From: CAKZLS01 sp963771545
Lineage (GTDB): Bacteria; Pseudomonadota; Alphaproteobacteria; Rhodospirillales; Defluviicoccaceae
Assembly: GCA_963771545.1 (NCBI GenBank)
Contig: CAVYTX010000002.1
Coordinates: 1,798,001 to 1,862,000 of the forward strand
Reading direction: 5' to 3'
DNA: 64,000 nt
The translations under genes and the position numbers were made by a program. Positions 8,960 through 17,968 of this stretch are shown piece by piece (within the stretch, counting starts at the first letter, position 1; the number at the start of each line of letters is the position of its first letter). Under the pieces are notes generated by a model. That model saw only the letters and a list, made by a program, of their open reading frames with translations. It ran no database searches and was not told the origin of the DNA.

Positions 8960-9214
8960 CGCATCACGTCAAAGGGTCAGGTGACGAATCCGGCGAAGAT
9001 CCGCGAACAGGCGGGATTTTTGCCGCACACCGAGGTCGAGTTCCATTACGACGGGACTTCGGTGCGGATCGTCCGGTCGGAAGACGCCGGCGACCGGGGA
9101 CGCGGCTCCCGGCTGCTCGGCCACTTGCGCGGGAGCGCCACGGTGCGGCTGTCCACCGACGAGATCATGGCGTTGACACGAGGATCACGGCCGTTTCGGT
9201 TCGAGGGCGGGTAA
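8957..9214 (+). CDS. AbrB/MazE/SpoVT-type antitoxin or regulator (orphan)
   Basis: An 85-residue protein with a swapped-hairpin AbrB N-terminus: MRITSKGQVTNPAKIREQAG, then a beta-rich EVEFHYDGTSVRIVR. Such proteins are DNA-binding antitoxins usually followed by a VapC or MazF toxin gene. The next gene (9232) is a secreted protein instead, so no toxin is present. The Asn in VTNPAKIRE replaces the usual Ile, a deviation from the family core. The start is fixed by the AAGAGG upstream and the palindrome that overlaps it. Confidence 0.72.
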   Translation: MRITSKGQVTNPAKIREQAGFLPHTEVEFHYDGTSVRIVRSEDAGDRGRGSRLLGHLRGSATVRLSTDEIMALTRGSRPFRFEGG

Positions 9215-9231
9215 GCAGGAGGTACGAGAGC

Positions 9232-9777
9232 ATGACACGAGCGCTTCGGTTGTTGATGTTTGCCCTCGCGGTTAGCGGTGTTGTGGGCGGGGGAACCGCT
9301 TGGGCGGACTCGCCTTCCTTAAAGCCCTTTTTCGGAACCTATGTGGGCGCCTCGCTGATGCCCAGCGTGGAGATGCTGCCTCGCGACCTCAGGGTGTCCA
9401 TAGCACCGGCGAAGGCCGACGGCTTTGTCATCGAATGGCAAACGACCCTTTTCAAGTTCGGAGAGTCGCAACGCCGCAAGTCCCAGCGGCTGGAGTTTCG
9501 TCCCACCAAGAGCGATCCGTCCCTGTACCAGGCGGTGCCGCCGGACGGGACCGCCGGGATGGAGCTGTCGGAAAACGGCGAGCCGTTCGCTTGGGCCTAT
9601 GTCCAGGGCAAGGTGATGAGCATCCATACCCTGACCATCATCGAGAACGGCGGCTACGTTTTACAGAGCTACGAGCGGACGTTGACCCGCGGCGGCATGA
9701 AACTGTCCTTCGTGAGGGTCCGCAACGGCACCGTTGATCAACGGCTCTCCGGCGAACTCGAACGCATCGACGGCTGA
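9232..9777 (+). CDS. Secreted protein of unknown function
   Basis: A 181-residue protein with a typical signal peptide (residues 1-25, positively charged start, hydrophobic LLMFALAVSGVVGGG, cleavage after AWA). The mature part is predicted mostly beta, with repeated short strands such as FVIEWQTTLFKF and GGYVLQSYERTLTRG, and contains no cysteine. I do not recognise a family. A strong RBS (AGGAGGT) precedes the ATG. It lies 17 nt after the AbrB-like gene, so co-transcription is possible. It probably acts in the periplasm. Confidence 0.75.
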   Translation: MTRALRLLMFALAVSGVVGGGTAWADSPSLKPFFGTYVGASLMPSVEMLPRDLRVSIAPAKADGFVIEWQTTLFKFGESQRRKSQRLEFRPTKSDPSLYQAVPPDGTAGMELSENGEPFAWAYVQGKVMSIHTLTIIENGGYVLQSYERTLTRGGMKLSFVRVRNGTVDQRLSGELERIDG

Positions 9778-10018
9778 ATCAAACGGAGCGGCTGTTGCCG
9801 CGCTCGCGGACGCTTCGGATCGGGTCTTCCCTTCTAAAACGCCGATATCAAGTCCCCCCGCCTTTATCTTAGCGTCTATGAGGACGCTACCCTTTTCCGT
9901 CCCGGACAACGCGGCATACTACAATGCTAGACGCGACCCCTTACCCCCCGAAATCTCCTGCTGGCTTGATATTCACGTCATCGTCAAAGCAACCGAGGAA
10001 AACGCGGCAGTTCCCCTT

Positions 10019-13000
10019 TCAGCAGACCACCTCGAGGCTCTGGCAGCAGCCGTTTTCGACCGATACGCAAACCTGGATGTCCTCGCGGCAGATTTGCAGA
10101 AGCAACTGCGCCATCGCGTGGCTTTCGCAGGCAATCTCGTGCTCCTCGCAGATGTCGGTCCTCAGGCGGCATGATCGCAGGCAGCCAGCGTCGTCGAAGC
10201 GCACGGCCACAATGCGGCCGCAGATCTGTCCCTGACCAGGTTTTCGACCGCCGCCGGGGCGTTTCGGAGAACAGTCGCCCGGCCCGGCGCCTGGTCCGGG
10301 CCCGTCGCTGGGCGAGGGGACCCCCTCGGGCGAAGGGGTGATGTCGGCGGGGTCGAAGCCGAAGCCGCACCAGCGGTCGTCGAGCAGCCCGAGCCAGCGG
10401 TCGAACACCGGGCGCCAGCGATCCTGCCCCGACATGCCCTCGCGGATGTGGCGCAGCACCGAGATATTGCGCTTGAGATCGGGCAGGATGGCGCCGGTAT
10501 CCCGCACGGTGATGTCGAAGCTCGTGGCTCCCTTAATGCGACGTCCGCGCCCCTCGATCTGCTTGAATGTCACCCGGTAGGTCGCTCCCACGGGACTGCC
10601 GGGAGGCACGAGGACCGAGAACAGCGTGGGGATCGCCGCCGCCCTTTCGGTGGGGCGCGGTCCCTCGCGCGAGGAGGGCACCGGCAGCGTCGAGATGTCG
10701 GCCACCCGGAATCGCACCGTGTGGTCGTCGACGACATCGAGACCGCCGGAAAAGCCCTGGGCGTTCCAGAACTCCACGAGACCGCGCGCCGCCACCGTGG
10801 GCATGTAGAGAAAGGCGAGGCTGTCACGCGGCAGGCGGCCCCAGTCCACGAGAAGTAGGTCGTATAGTGCATCGTAAGAGCCTGCCAGCGGCGCGAGGGC
10901 ACCGATCGGCAGCGATATGGCAGAGGGCTTGAGGGCCAGTGTCGCGCTGGCCATATGGGTCGAGATCGCGCCGGGGTTGTCGGCATCGTCGAACAGGATG
11001 TTGCGCTGCGCGAGATTGTCGGTCTGATGTGGCGAGGCGCCGTTGAGGATCGGATCGAAGGGCGCGTGGATCTCGGCCACCAGGCAGTTGTGTGTTCCAC
11101 GCATGAGGTCCTGAAGCGCCTTGTCGGCACCGGGGAAGGGGCCGTCCGACGTCGGTTTCTCGACAAAATGCGGGGTAATCTGATTGTTGTCGAGCCAGGC
11201 GCCGACATAAGAGGTGGCCTCGACCGCGCCCTGTCCAACGAGGCTGACCGTGTTCGGGGGATCCACCTGCTGGGTCATGTTGGGGTTCCGGTCGGAGGCG
11301 AAACAGGGGATCGTGGTGATCTCGCCGTTCATCAGCCCCAGAAGCGGGGCGGCATTGGCGCCGTTGCCAGACCTGCGGTAGTTCTCGGAGGTGTTGTATT
11401 CCAGACCAGTCCAGCCGGTCGTCCAGAGGCGGAAGAACACCTTGATGTCCACCTCGGGAAGGTCCGCGGGCGCCAGATAGCGCACCCGCGCAACCGCGAA
11501 ATTGTAGACTGGGTTGCCGTCGTTGTCATTCAGCGACAGCCATAGGTGGTTCGAGGACTGGCTGGTCGGCAAGGCGTCGAAGGGGTGGTTGTCGTCGCCG
11601 GCCGCGGCGTTGTAGGCCGTTAGAACCGAGCGGATGTAGTCGACCGGCCCGTCGTCACCCAGTGTGATGTTCGCAGTTGGAGACCTGCCGGGGTTGGTTG
11701 CGAAGACCCTCAGGTCGACACTCAGATGCGGCGGGTTGCCGTCGTACATGTAGGGGTTCGGGTTCCGGCTGAGCATCAGCTGCGCGGTGTCGGTGAAAGG
11801 CCCCATCTCGGCACGGATGGTGACGAAGGCGAAATCCTCGCCATCGGGGATAAGGTCGAAGATGTCCTCGTCCTCTACCACGATCTCGAAGGTCCGCACG
11901 ATGGTTTGCGCGGTGTCGAGCGCGTCGGCCGCGACGGAATAGTCGTCGGTGCCGCGTAGGTGTTGCAGCCGGAGCCCCTCCAGCACCGCGCCGCCGGGCG
12001 CGAGGACCGACACCACGGGCGCGTCGACCTCGGTGGGGGTGAACCCCTCGAAGGCCAGCATAAGCGCATCCTCGAAGACCGCGCCCGCGCCGCCAAGCGC
12101 CTCGACCTCATGGACCGAGATGGTCGAGCGCTGCGACCACCAGGTCATGCGGACATTGGCCAGCCGGACGAAACGCGCCTGCGTGCAGGGCCGGCCGTCA
12201 TCGTCGATAATCCAGAGCATGTAGACTCCGGGTGGGGCGACCTTGCCGTCTGGCGGCGCGATGATCTGCACCCGGTCGCCGAGGCTCTGGAACGCCACGG
12301 CGACATAGCGCTGGTCGAAGTTGAAGGCATGGGTCACCGACCCGCAGCGCATGAAGGCGACCCGCGCGATGCGCTCGGCGTCGGGCGAGGTGACCTCGAA
12401 GGTCATCCCGTAGCCCACCACATCCGGAGCGTCGTCGTTCAGTTGCGGCCGGTTTGCCCCGTAGACCGGATCGAAGATATCGATGCCATGCTCGAAGACC
12501 ACGGGGTCGTCATCCGTCGATCCGGCCACCCAGACCCGCCCGTCGGGCAGAAGCATCGCCACCGAATGGTAGCCGCGCATCGTCGGCGCATCCTCGCCCG
12601 CCTCGATCCAGGGGGTCGTCTCGGGTGCCGAAAAATCGCCGTTCTGCCAGTCGATACCGGGGCGGTAGTACATCGGCCGATTGACGGCGGTGAAATCATC
12701 GCCCGAGCCGCGGACGCCGCCGGTCAGCAGCACGTCGCCGGTGGGCAAAAGCGTTGCGCATGCGTGGTTGCGCCGCCCGCCGCCCGGACCGCTACGCGCC
12801 GGGCTGACCTCCTCCCACGCCGGCGCGTCGTCTACCGTGATCACATAATCCCTTTCACCGTTGCAGGTGAGGATCCGCGGCGTGTAGGCGGGCCGCAGGA
12901 GCGGCAGCAGCACCGAGGTCTCGGAACTGCCTTGGGGGGAATATCCTTCGCCCGGCGTTGCGGTGTCGGGGCCGACCCAGACGCCAGAATAGGGGTCGTA

Positions 13001-13804
13001 TTGCCGCTTCGCCGCCTCCGCCCCGAAAAGCCCCGCGGTCACCGAGAACAGCCGTCCCGAGGGGAGAAGGTGGAAGCGCGGATAGGAATCGCTAACGACG
13101 GTCTGCGGCGCGGTCGCCTCGTCGTCGAAACGCTGCCATTTGGTGGCGCCGGCGGCATAAAGCTCGGGCGTGTTGTTGTTGTGGCGGTAGGTCCAGGCAT
13201 CCTGCGGTGTCGGCGGGGTTCCGGGAAAGCCGGCGGTCGGCGGATAGACCTCGCGCACGTCGGGATGGCCGCCGGTCGTCCAGATCCGGCCGTCGGCGAG
13301 CGTCACCACGACCGGATACCACCGCCCGCCGGACTCCTCGTGCTCGCTGGGTGCGAGGCTCAGTTGCGGCGCTTCGGTCCAGATCCCACGCCTCGGGTGG
13401 TAGATCCAGCAGATGCGCTCGCCGCCGCCCTGCATGCCGCCACCATGGGCGAAATGCTCCAGTGGCGCCTGGTTGATGACGGCAGTGTGGTAGTTCGGCC
13501 CCTCGGCCCGGCGCTGGCCGCCGACCGAGATCAGCCGCCCGTCGGCCAGAAAGGCGTGCCCTCCGCAGAAGGCGTTGCCCTGGGGCACCGTGCCCTCCAG
13601 AAAGCTGACCTGGTTGGTGGCGAGATCGAAGATACCGCAGGGCGTGGAGGAGATATTCGTGCCCCAGCCCGGGCCGCCGTAGAACAGGATCTCGCCGCCG
13701 CCGTCGCCGGGCAGCAGCGCCGCGTGAATCGCGACGATATGTAGGTGATCGTTGGATTGCGTCTCGGGTCGCCGGGTCGATGCATTGAGAGAAGTCCAAG
13801 CCAT
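10019..13804 (-). CDS. Large galactose-oxidase-like (copper radical oxidase family) kelch protein
   Basis: A 1261-residue protein without an obvious signal peptide. Residues 1-440 form a kelch-type propeller and about 445-545 an early-set domain (DUF1929). Copper radical oxidase landmarks line up with galactose/glyoxal oxidase: Cys80 in GNAFCGGHAF and Tyr163 in GGRWYPVVV (the Cys-Tyr cofactor pair), Tyr412-His413 in RGYHSVAMLLPDG, and His492 in CGSVTHAFNFDQRY. This suggests an enzyme oxidising alcohols or aldehydes to make H2O2. Residues 550-1150 are unassigned beta-rich sequence. The last 80 residues are rich in cysteine, ending NGCCQSLEVVC. A GGGGGAG element precedes the ATG. An IS30 remnant lies upstream, hinting at transfer. 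Confidence 0.72.
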   Translation of the reverse strand: MAWTSLNASTRRPETQSNDHLHIVAIHAALLPGDGGGEILFYGGPGWGTNISSTPCGIFDLATNQVSFLEGTVPQGNAFCGGHAFLADGRLISVGGQRRAEGPNYHTAVINQAPLEHFAHGGGMQGGGERICWIYHPRRGIWTEAPQLSLAPSEHEESGGRWYPVVVTLADGRIWTTGGHPDVREVYPPTAGFPGTPPTPQDAWTYRHNNNTPELYAAGATKWQRFDDEATAPQTVVSDSYPRFHLLPSGRLFSVTAGLFGAEAAKRQYDPYSGVWVGPDTATPGEGYSPQGSSETSVLLPLLRPAYTPRILTCNGERDYVITVDDAPAWEEVSPARSGPGGGRRNHACATLLPTGDVLLTGGVRGSGDDFTAVNRPMYYRPGIDWQNGDFSAPETTPWIEAGEDAPTMRGYHSVAMLLPDGRVWVAGSTDDDPVVFEHGIDIFDPVYGANRPQLNDDAPDVVGYGMTFEVTSPDAERIARVAFMRCGSVTHAFNFDQRYVAVAFQSLGDRVQIIAPPDGKVAPPGVYMLWIIDDDGRPCTQARFVRLANVRMTWWSQRSTISVHEVEALGGAGAVFEDALMLAFEGFTPTEVDAPVVSVLAPGGAVLEGLRLQHLRGTDDYSVAADALDTAQTIVRTFEIVVEDEDIFDLIPDGEDFAFVTIRAEMGPFTDTAQLMLSRNPNPYMYDGNPPHLSVDLRVFATNPGRSPTANITLGDDGPVDYIRSVLTAYNAAAGDDNHPFDALPTSQSSNHLWLSLNDNDGNPVYNFAVARVRYLAPADLPEVDIKVFFRLWTTGWTGLEYNTSENYRRSGNGANAAPLLGLMNGEITTIPCFASDRNPNMTQQVDPPNTVSLVGQGAVEATSYVGAWLDNNQITPHFVEKPTSDGPFPGADKALQDLMRGTHNCLVAEIHAPFDPILNGASPHQTDNLAQRNILFDDADNPGAISTHMASATLALKPSAISLPIGALAPLAGSYDALYDLLLVDWGRLPRDSLAFLYMPTVAARGLVEFWNAQGFSGGLDVVDDHTVRFRVADISTLPVPSSREGPRPTERAAAIPTLFSVLVPPGSPVGATYRVTFKQIEGRGRRIKGATSFDITVRDTGAILPDLKRNISVLRHIREGMSGQDRWRPVFDRWLGLLDDRWCGFGFDPADITPSPEGVPSPSDGPGPGAGPGDCSPKRPGGGRKPGQGQICGRIVAVRFDDAGCLRSCRLRTDICEEHEIACESHAMAQLLLQICREDIQVCVSVENGCCQSLEVVC

Positions 13805-14024
13805 AAATCCCGCTCCCCCAAATATGGGACCTAAAGTGGGAATAGATCGAATCTCTTACTGCGCAGCCACGATACCATGTTTTTAGTCCGGCCGCACGAG
13901 TTATGTCCAGAATGCTCTGCAAATTACTTTGGCCATGTTGCCGAGTTCTCTCGTGCAAATGACGGGGTCAGACTCGGTCAAAACACGGGGTCAGACTCGG
14001 TTGATAGTGCGTTCTGTGGCGGAT
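13805..14024. other. Intergenic region with a short direct repeat
   Basis: No gene was seen. The 15-mer GGGGTCAGACTCGGT occurs twice, at 13964-13978 and 13987-14001. Such a repeat beside a transposase remnant is probably mobile-element debris, though I cannot assign it. The region also carries the upstream sequence of the oxidase gene. Confidence 0.4.
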
Positions 14025-14245
14025 TCAGGTTGGAAGTGCACCATGTGTGGCGTGCATGAAGACCATGTGTGGCGTCTGGTACACGAGGCACTTTCTGGGC
14101 CGATGATTGAGCAAACCGGTCGCGGTTTCAAGGTCTTCATCCGAGATGGATCTGAAGTTGGTTCCTTTTGGGAAGTACTGTCGGAGAAGCCCATTGGTGC
14201 TTTCGCTGGTCCCACGTTGCCAGGCGGCGTAGGGGTCGGCGCCGT
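14025..14245 (-). pseudogene. IS30-family transposase, C-terminal remnant
   Basis: About 70 codons read AAWQRGTSESTNGLLRQYFP, KGTNFRSISDEDLETA and LNHRPRKCLVYQTP, which is the conserved C-terminal block of IS30 transposases, including the Glu of the DDE triad (SESTNG). The frame ends with TGA at 14025. Homology stops abruptly near 14245, upstream of which the same frame is unrelated, so the N-terminal three quarters are missing. A short duplication (ACCATGTGTGGCGT) lies near its end. The remnant cannot transpose. Confidence 0.75.
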
Positions 14246-14500
14246 CTCGCGGGAGCGCTCCCGCGTGATCGATCGGGTCGGCGGCCAATCAGGTCTGGTG
14301 GCTTGCTCGCCAGCCCCTTGCGGGCTGGCCGTCCCGGACACGGGCCCTTCAGGCGAAGCAGCGCTCCGTGATCAATCAATTCTGAACCCTTCGTTCTCGC
14401 GCTGTTCGGGAACCGTTTTTTGTTTGCCCATGTGCTCATGGCGGGGCGATTGCCCTATATGGTAAGCTGATGTGCGCCTTGACGCGTTGGAGAGAACGGG

Positions 14501-14716
14501 ATGAGCAAACACTTTCGGGTCGGAGATCGCGTAACCTGGAATTCCGAGGCCGGGCATGTCAGCGGCAGGATTATCAAGATTCATACCCGGGACGTGGATT
14601 ACAAAGGGCACCCCCATCACGCCAGTCAAGACGAGCCGCAATATGAAATCAAAAGCGACAAGGCGAATCATATCGCCATGCACAAGGGATCGGCTTTGAA
14701 GACGTTGGGAACGTGA
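14501..14716 (+). CDS. DUF2945 (hypervirulence-associated, Tudor-like) protein
   Basis: A 71-residue protein matching the DUF2945 family: FRVGDRVTWNSEAGHVSGRI, then DVDYKGH, PQYEIKSDK and HKGSALKTL. The family is a small SH3/Tudor-like barrel found widely in bacteria and fungi, with no established biochemical role. A purine-rich GGAGAGAACGGG precedes the ATG. It converges tightly with the UDG-like gene, 4 nt between stop codons. Confidence 0.8.
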   Translation: MSKHFRVGDRVTWNSEAGHVSGRIIKIHTRDVDYKGHPHHASQDEPQYEIKSDKANHIAMHKGSALKTLGT

Positions 14717-14720
14717 ACCC

Positions 14721-15308
14721 TTATAGCTTCAAGGATTGAATTGCGTTCCTAAGCTCCCCCACCAGTTGCTCTTCGAACCAGGGGTTCTTGACAAGCCATG
14801 GCTGGTTGCGCGGGGAGGGATGCGCCAGCGGGAGATACCCCAGCGGCAAATACTCCCGCCACGCCCTGACGGTATCGCCCAACGTCGTCTTGCGGCGATT
14901 ACCCAGATGGTAAGCCTGCGCATACCGGCCGATCAGCAAGGTAAGGGCGACGTTGGGCAAATGGGCGTTCAACTGTTCGTGCCATCGCCGCGCGCATTCC
15001 GGACGTGGCGGGTGATCGCCGGACGCGGCTTTGCCCGGATAGCAAAAGCCCATCGGGACAATGGCGACCTTGCGCGGGTCGTAGAATTGGGCCGGTGCCA
15101 GACCAAGCCAATTGCGCAGCCGGTCGCCGGACGGATCGTTCCACGGGATGCCGGTTTCGTGCACCTTCCGACCGGGCGCCTGGCCAATAATGCATAGCCG
15201 GGCCGATCCATGCGCCTGCAAGACCGGGCGGGGTCCGCATGGCAATGTGTCGGCACAATGCGCGCACGCCCGAATATCCTCAAGGAGTTGCGGTAATGTT
15301 TTTTGCAT
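14721..15308 (-). CDS. Uracil-DNA-glycosylase-superfamily protein
   Basis: A 195-residue UDG-fold protein. The water-activating region is IGQAPG followed by HETGIPWNDPSGDRLR, and the leucine/histidine loop region reads AHPSPRN near residue 163. Two cysteines near the N-terminus (ACAHC) and another (PECARRW) are present, but the spacing does not clearly give the four Fe-S ligands of families 4 and 5. It probably excises damaged bases or is a divergent relative, and the substrate is not inferable. The start ATG is in an A-rich stretch with only a weak SD. Confidence 0.78.
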   Translation of the reverse strand: MQKTLPQLLEDIRACAHCADTLPCGPRPVLQAHGSARLCIIGQAPGRKVHETGIPWNDPSGDRLRNWLGLAPAQFYDPRKVAIVPMGFCYPGKAASGDHPPRPECARRWHEQLNAHLPNVALTLLIGRYAQAYHLGNRRKTTLGDTVRAWREYLPLGYLPLAHPSPRNQPWLVKNPWFEEQLVGELRNAIQSLKL

Positions 15309-15398
15309 TTTTTCTCACAGAGTCGACCGGGATGATCTTCTATCGTAGTGGCCTTGCCGCCGGAATGGTGGGGCCGCGCCCGGCGTTCAGCTCGCCGC

Positions 15399-16178
15399 TC
15401 AGAACGTGCCGGGGTAGGCGCCGCCGTCGATGAGGATGTTCTGGCCGGTGATGTAGCCGGCCTGGGCGCTGGCCAGATAGGCGCACATCTGGCCGAATTC
15501 TTCGGGGGTGCCGAAGCGGCCGGCCGGGTTGGCCGCCATGCGCTCGCGCCGGACTTCGGCGGCATCACGCCCCTGCGCCTTGGCCGCCGCCTGGATGGTG
15601 GCGGCTAGGCGGTCGGTCTCGAAGGGCCCCGGAAGCAGGTTGTTGATGGTGACGTTGTCGCGGACGGTCTTGCGCGCCACCCCGGCGACGAAGCCCGTCA
15701 GGCCGGCGCGCGCGCCGTTTGAAAGCCCGAGAATGTCGATGGGCGCCTTGACGGCGCTCGACGTGATGTTGACGATCCGGCCGAACCGGCGTTCGATCAT
15801 GCCATCCACCACCGCCTTAATCAGAAATATGGCGCTAAGCATGTTGGCGTCGAGGGCGGTGATCCACTCGTCCCGGCCCCAGTCGCGGAAGTCGCCGGGC
15901 GGCGGGCCGCCGGCGTTGTTGACCAGGATATCCGGGTCGGGGCAGGCCGCGAGAGCCGCCGCGCGCCCGTCGCCGGTGACGATATCGGCGGTCACCGGCG
16001 TCACCCGGGCGCCGGTCTCTTGGCCGATCTCCCGGGCGGCGTCTTCCAGCGGTCCCGGAGTGCGGGCGACAATGGTCACGTCGACGCCCTCGCGGGCAAG
16101 CGCCAGCGCACATCCCCGGCCCAGTCCCTTGCTGGCGGCGCACACCAGGGCCTTGCGGCCGGCAATGCCCAAATCCAT
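15399..16178 (-). CDS. SDR-family protein lacking the catalytic Tyr-Lys pair
   Basis: A 259-residue Rossmann protein of the 3-ketoacyl-ACP-reductase-like SDR group. The nucleotide loop is CAASKGLGRG, the NNAG motif is LVNNAGGPPP, and the Ser is in VNITSS. The usual S-x12-YxxxK is replaced: Asn sits at the Tyr position and Ala at the Lys position (SNGARAG). A known SDR subgroup shares this imperfect tetrad, so it may have an altered or non-reductase function. The ATG at 16178 overlaps the hda stop by one base (TGATG) and follows GGGAGA, so it lies at the end of the DUF2066 / permease / hda operon. Confidence 0.82.
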   Translation of the reverse strand: MDLGIAGRKALVCAASKGLGRGCALALAREGVDVTIVARTPGPLEDAAREIGQETGARVTPVTADIVTGDGRAAALAACPDPDILVNNAGGPPPGDFRDWGRDEWITALDANMLSAIFLIKAVVDGMIERRFGRIVNITSSAVKAPIDILGLSNGARAGLTGFVAGVARKTVRDNVTINNLLPGPFETDRLAATIQAAAKAQGRDAAEVRRERMAANPAGRFGTPEEFGQMCAYLASAQAGYITGQNILIDGGAYPGTF

Positions 16179-16882
16179 CAAACGTCTCCCTCTGTTCTCG
16201 CTGCGTCCCAATCTTGGAGAATCCGGCTCACCAGGGACACGGAAATGTTCCGCCGGGTCCGAAGCGCCTTCTCGTCAACCCGGCCCACCAGATCCCGGGC
16301 TGCGGCAAAGGATCGCTCCATGCGCGTCAGCAAGAAGGTGAGAACGTCCTCGTTCACTCGCAACTGGCGATCCGAGAACAATTTCACCAAGACGGCTTTC
16401 ATCAGTGCGTCGTCGGGTTCGGCGATGGGGACGGCCGCCGCCGCGTTGAGCCGCGACCGCAGGTCGGGGAGGCGCACCGCCCACCGCGAAGGCGGAAGGC
16501 GGCTGGTGATCAGCATGTGACGGCCGGTCTCCTTGACGGTGTTGTAGAGGTGGAGCAACGGCTGCTCGTGGCCCGCGGCGGCCACCTGTTCCGCGTCATC
16601 CACAACGCAGGCCGGAACGCCCTCCATCAGGTCGTGAGGGGGGCGCGCGATCAGGTCCTCGGCGGTGACCAAACGGCCCCCGGTCCGCGCCAGAAACACG
16701 TGCGCGAGATGGGTCTTGCCGCAACCCGCGGGCCCATGGATCGTCAGCGCCGGCGCGGGCCAATCCGGCCAACGGTCGATCCACAGCACGGCGGTTCGAT
16801 TGCCTTCGGCCACGTAGAAGTCGTCGCCCGTCAGCGAGGGGCGGTGGTCGAAGCGAAGCAGAAGCTGACGATCCCCGTTCAC
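16178..16882 (-). CDS. hda: DnaA-related regulatory inactivator (Hda/HdaA)
   Basis: A 234-residue AAA+ protein homologous to the DnaA ATPase domain. Walker A is GPAGCGKTHLAH near residue 50, Walker B is ACVVDDAE, and sensor I is LITSRLPP. In alphaproteobacteria HdaA works with the beta clamp to trigger DnaA-ATP hydrolysis and stop re-initiation. The N-terminus QLLLRFDH resembles the clamp-binding motif. The GTG start at 16882 overlaps the permease stop (GTGA). This position next to an AI-2E permease is typical for Rhodospirillales-like genomes. Confidence 0.85.
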   Translation of the reverse strand: MNGDRQLLLRFDHRPSLTGDDFYVAEGNRTAVLWIDRWPDWPAPALTIHGPAGCGKTHLAHVFLARTGGRLVTAEDLIARPPHDLMEGVPACVVDDAEQVAAAGHEQPLLHLYNTVKETGRHMLITSRLPPSRWAVRLPDLRSRLNAAAAVPIAEPDDALMKAVLVKLFSDRQLRVNEDVLTFLLTRMERSFAAARDLVGRVDEKALRTRRNISVSLVSRILQDWDAARTEGDV

Positions 16883-17943
16883 GCCGCTCCGCCACTCCGG
16901 TAAAGCGGGCTCTTCCGGTAGCGCTCGATCGCGAAGCGAACCACCACGCCGATCGCCGCGGCCGCCGGCACCGCGAGCAATATGCCGGTGAACCCGAACA
17001 GCACGCCGCCCGCCATCAGGGCGAACAGCACCCAGACCGGATGCAGCCCAATGCGTTCGCCGACCAGCTTGGGGGTCAGCACATACCCCTCGAGCACCTG
17101 CCCGAGCGCGAACACTCCCGCCACCAGCGCGATGGGCAGCCAATCGGAAAATTGCGCCAGCGCCAAGCCCAGCCCGGTGACGAGCCCGACGGCGGTGCCG
17201 AAATAGGGAATGAAGGAGATCAACCCCGCGCCCATTCCCACCAGCAGGCCGAAGTCGAGCCCCACCGCCGTCAAACCGACCGCGTAAATCGTGCCCAGTA
17301 TCAGGCAGACCAGGGCCTGGCCCCGCAGAAACCCGGACAACCGATTATCGATCTCGCGCACCTGTTCGCGAATGGTATCGGCGGCGCCCCGAGGTAGAAG
17401 ATCGTTGAGGTGGGCGACGATCCGATCCCAATCGCGCAACAGATAGAACGCCACCACCGGCATGATCACCGCCAGCGACAGCACCTGCAGCAGGACCGCG
17501 CCGCCGCCGACCATGCCTTTCAGAACCGTGCCGACCCATCCGGCGATGTCGCCGGCGAAATTGCCGCCGAATTCCTGCAGTTGTTCAAGCTGACTCTCGG
17601 TGAGGTTGGCGCGCACCTGGGCGATCAACGGTTCGGCGAAATCGCGAAGCCTGTCGAGATAGCCCGGCAGCCGGCCGACCAGGTCGGTGACCTGCGCGCT
17701 GAGCACGGGCGCCAGGATCACTATGACCGCCGCCAGCACCGCCAGAAACGCGCCGACGATCAATGCCGCGGCGAGCCCCCTCGGACATTTTCTCGCCTCC
17801 AGCCGGTCGGCCAGCGGATCGAGAAGATATCCCACCACCAGACCGGCCACGAACGGAAACAGGGCGTTGCGCAGCAGATACACGAGCAGTCCGCCGCCGA
17901 GAACGACAACGCCCCAGAGGATCATACGCCGTTCGCCGCTCAC
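16879..17943 (-). CDS. AI-2E/PerM-family membrane permease
   Basis: About 354 residues with seven to eight hydrophobic segments. Paired N-terminal helices (ILWGVVVLGGGLLVYLL; FVAGLVVGYLL) are followed by a soluble coiled stretch at roughly residues 85-150, and a C-terminal bundle contains FIPYFGTAVG and PKLVGERIGLHPVWV, both signatures of the AI-2E transporter family. Members have been linked to autoinducer export or Na+/H+ antiport, so the substrate is uncertain. GTG at 17943 is chosen because GGTGGA lies just upstream. ATG 17925 is an alternative. It is in one operon with the DUF2066 gene (25 nt upstream) and hda. Confidence 0.85.
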   Translation of the reverse strand: MSGERRMILWGVVVLGGGLLVYLLRNALFPFVAGLVVGYLLDPLADRLEARKCPRGLAAALIVGAFLAVLAAVIVILAPVLSAQVTDLVGRLPGYLDRLRDFAEPLIAQVRANLTESQLEQLQEFGGNFAGDIAGWVGTVLKGMVGGGAVLLQVLSLAVIMPVVAFYLLRDWDRIVAHLNDLLPRGAADTIREQVREIDNRLSGFLRGQALVCLILGTIYAVGLTAVGLDFGLLVGMGAGLISFIPYFGTAVGLVTGLGLALAQFSDWLPIALVAGVFALGQVLEGYVLTPKLVGERIGLHPVWVLFALMAGGVLFGFTGILLAVPAAAAIGVVVRFAIERYRKSPLYRSGGAA

Positions 17944-17968
17944 TGTTCCACCCCCACCGTGACCGCCG

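Noticed and set aside
14137..14439. Additional transposase pieces upstream of the IS30 remnant
   Set aside because: Other frames in this stretch show no IS30 or other transposase motifs.
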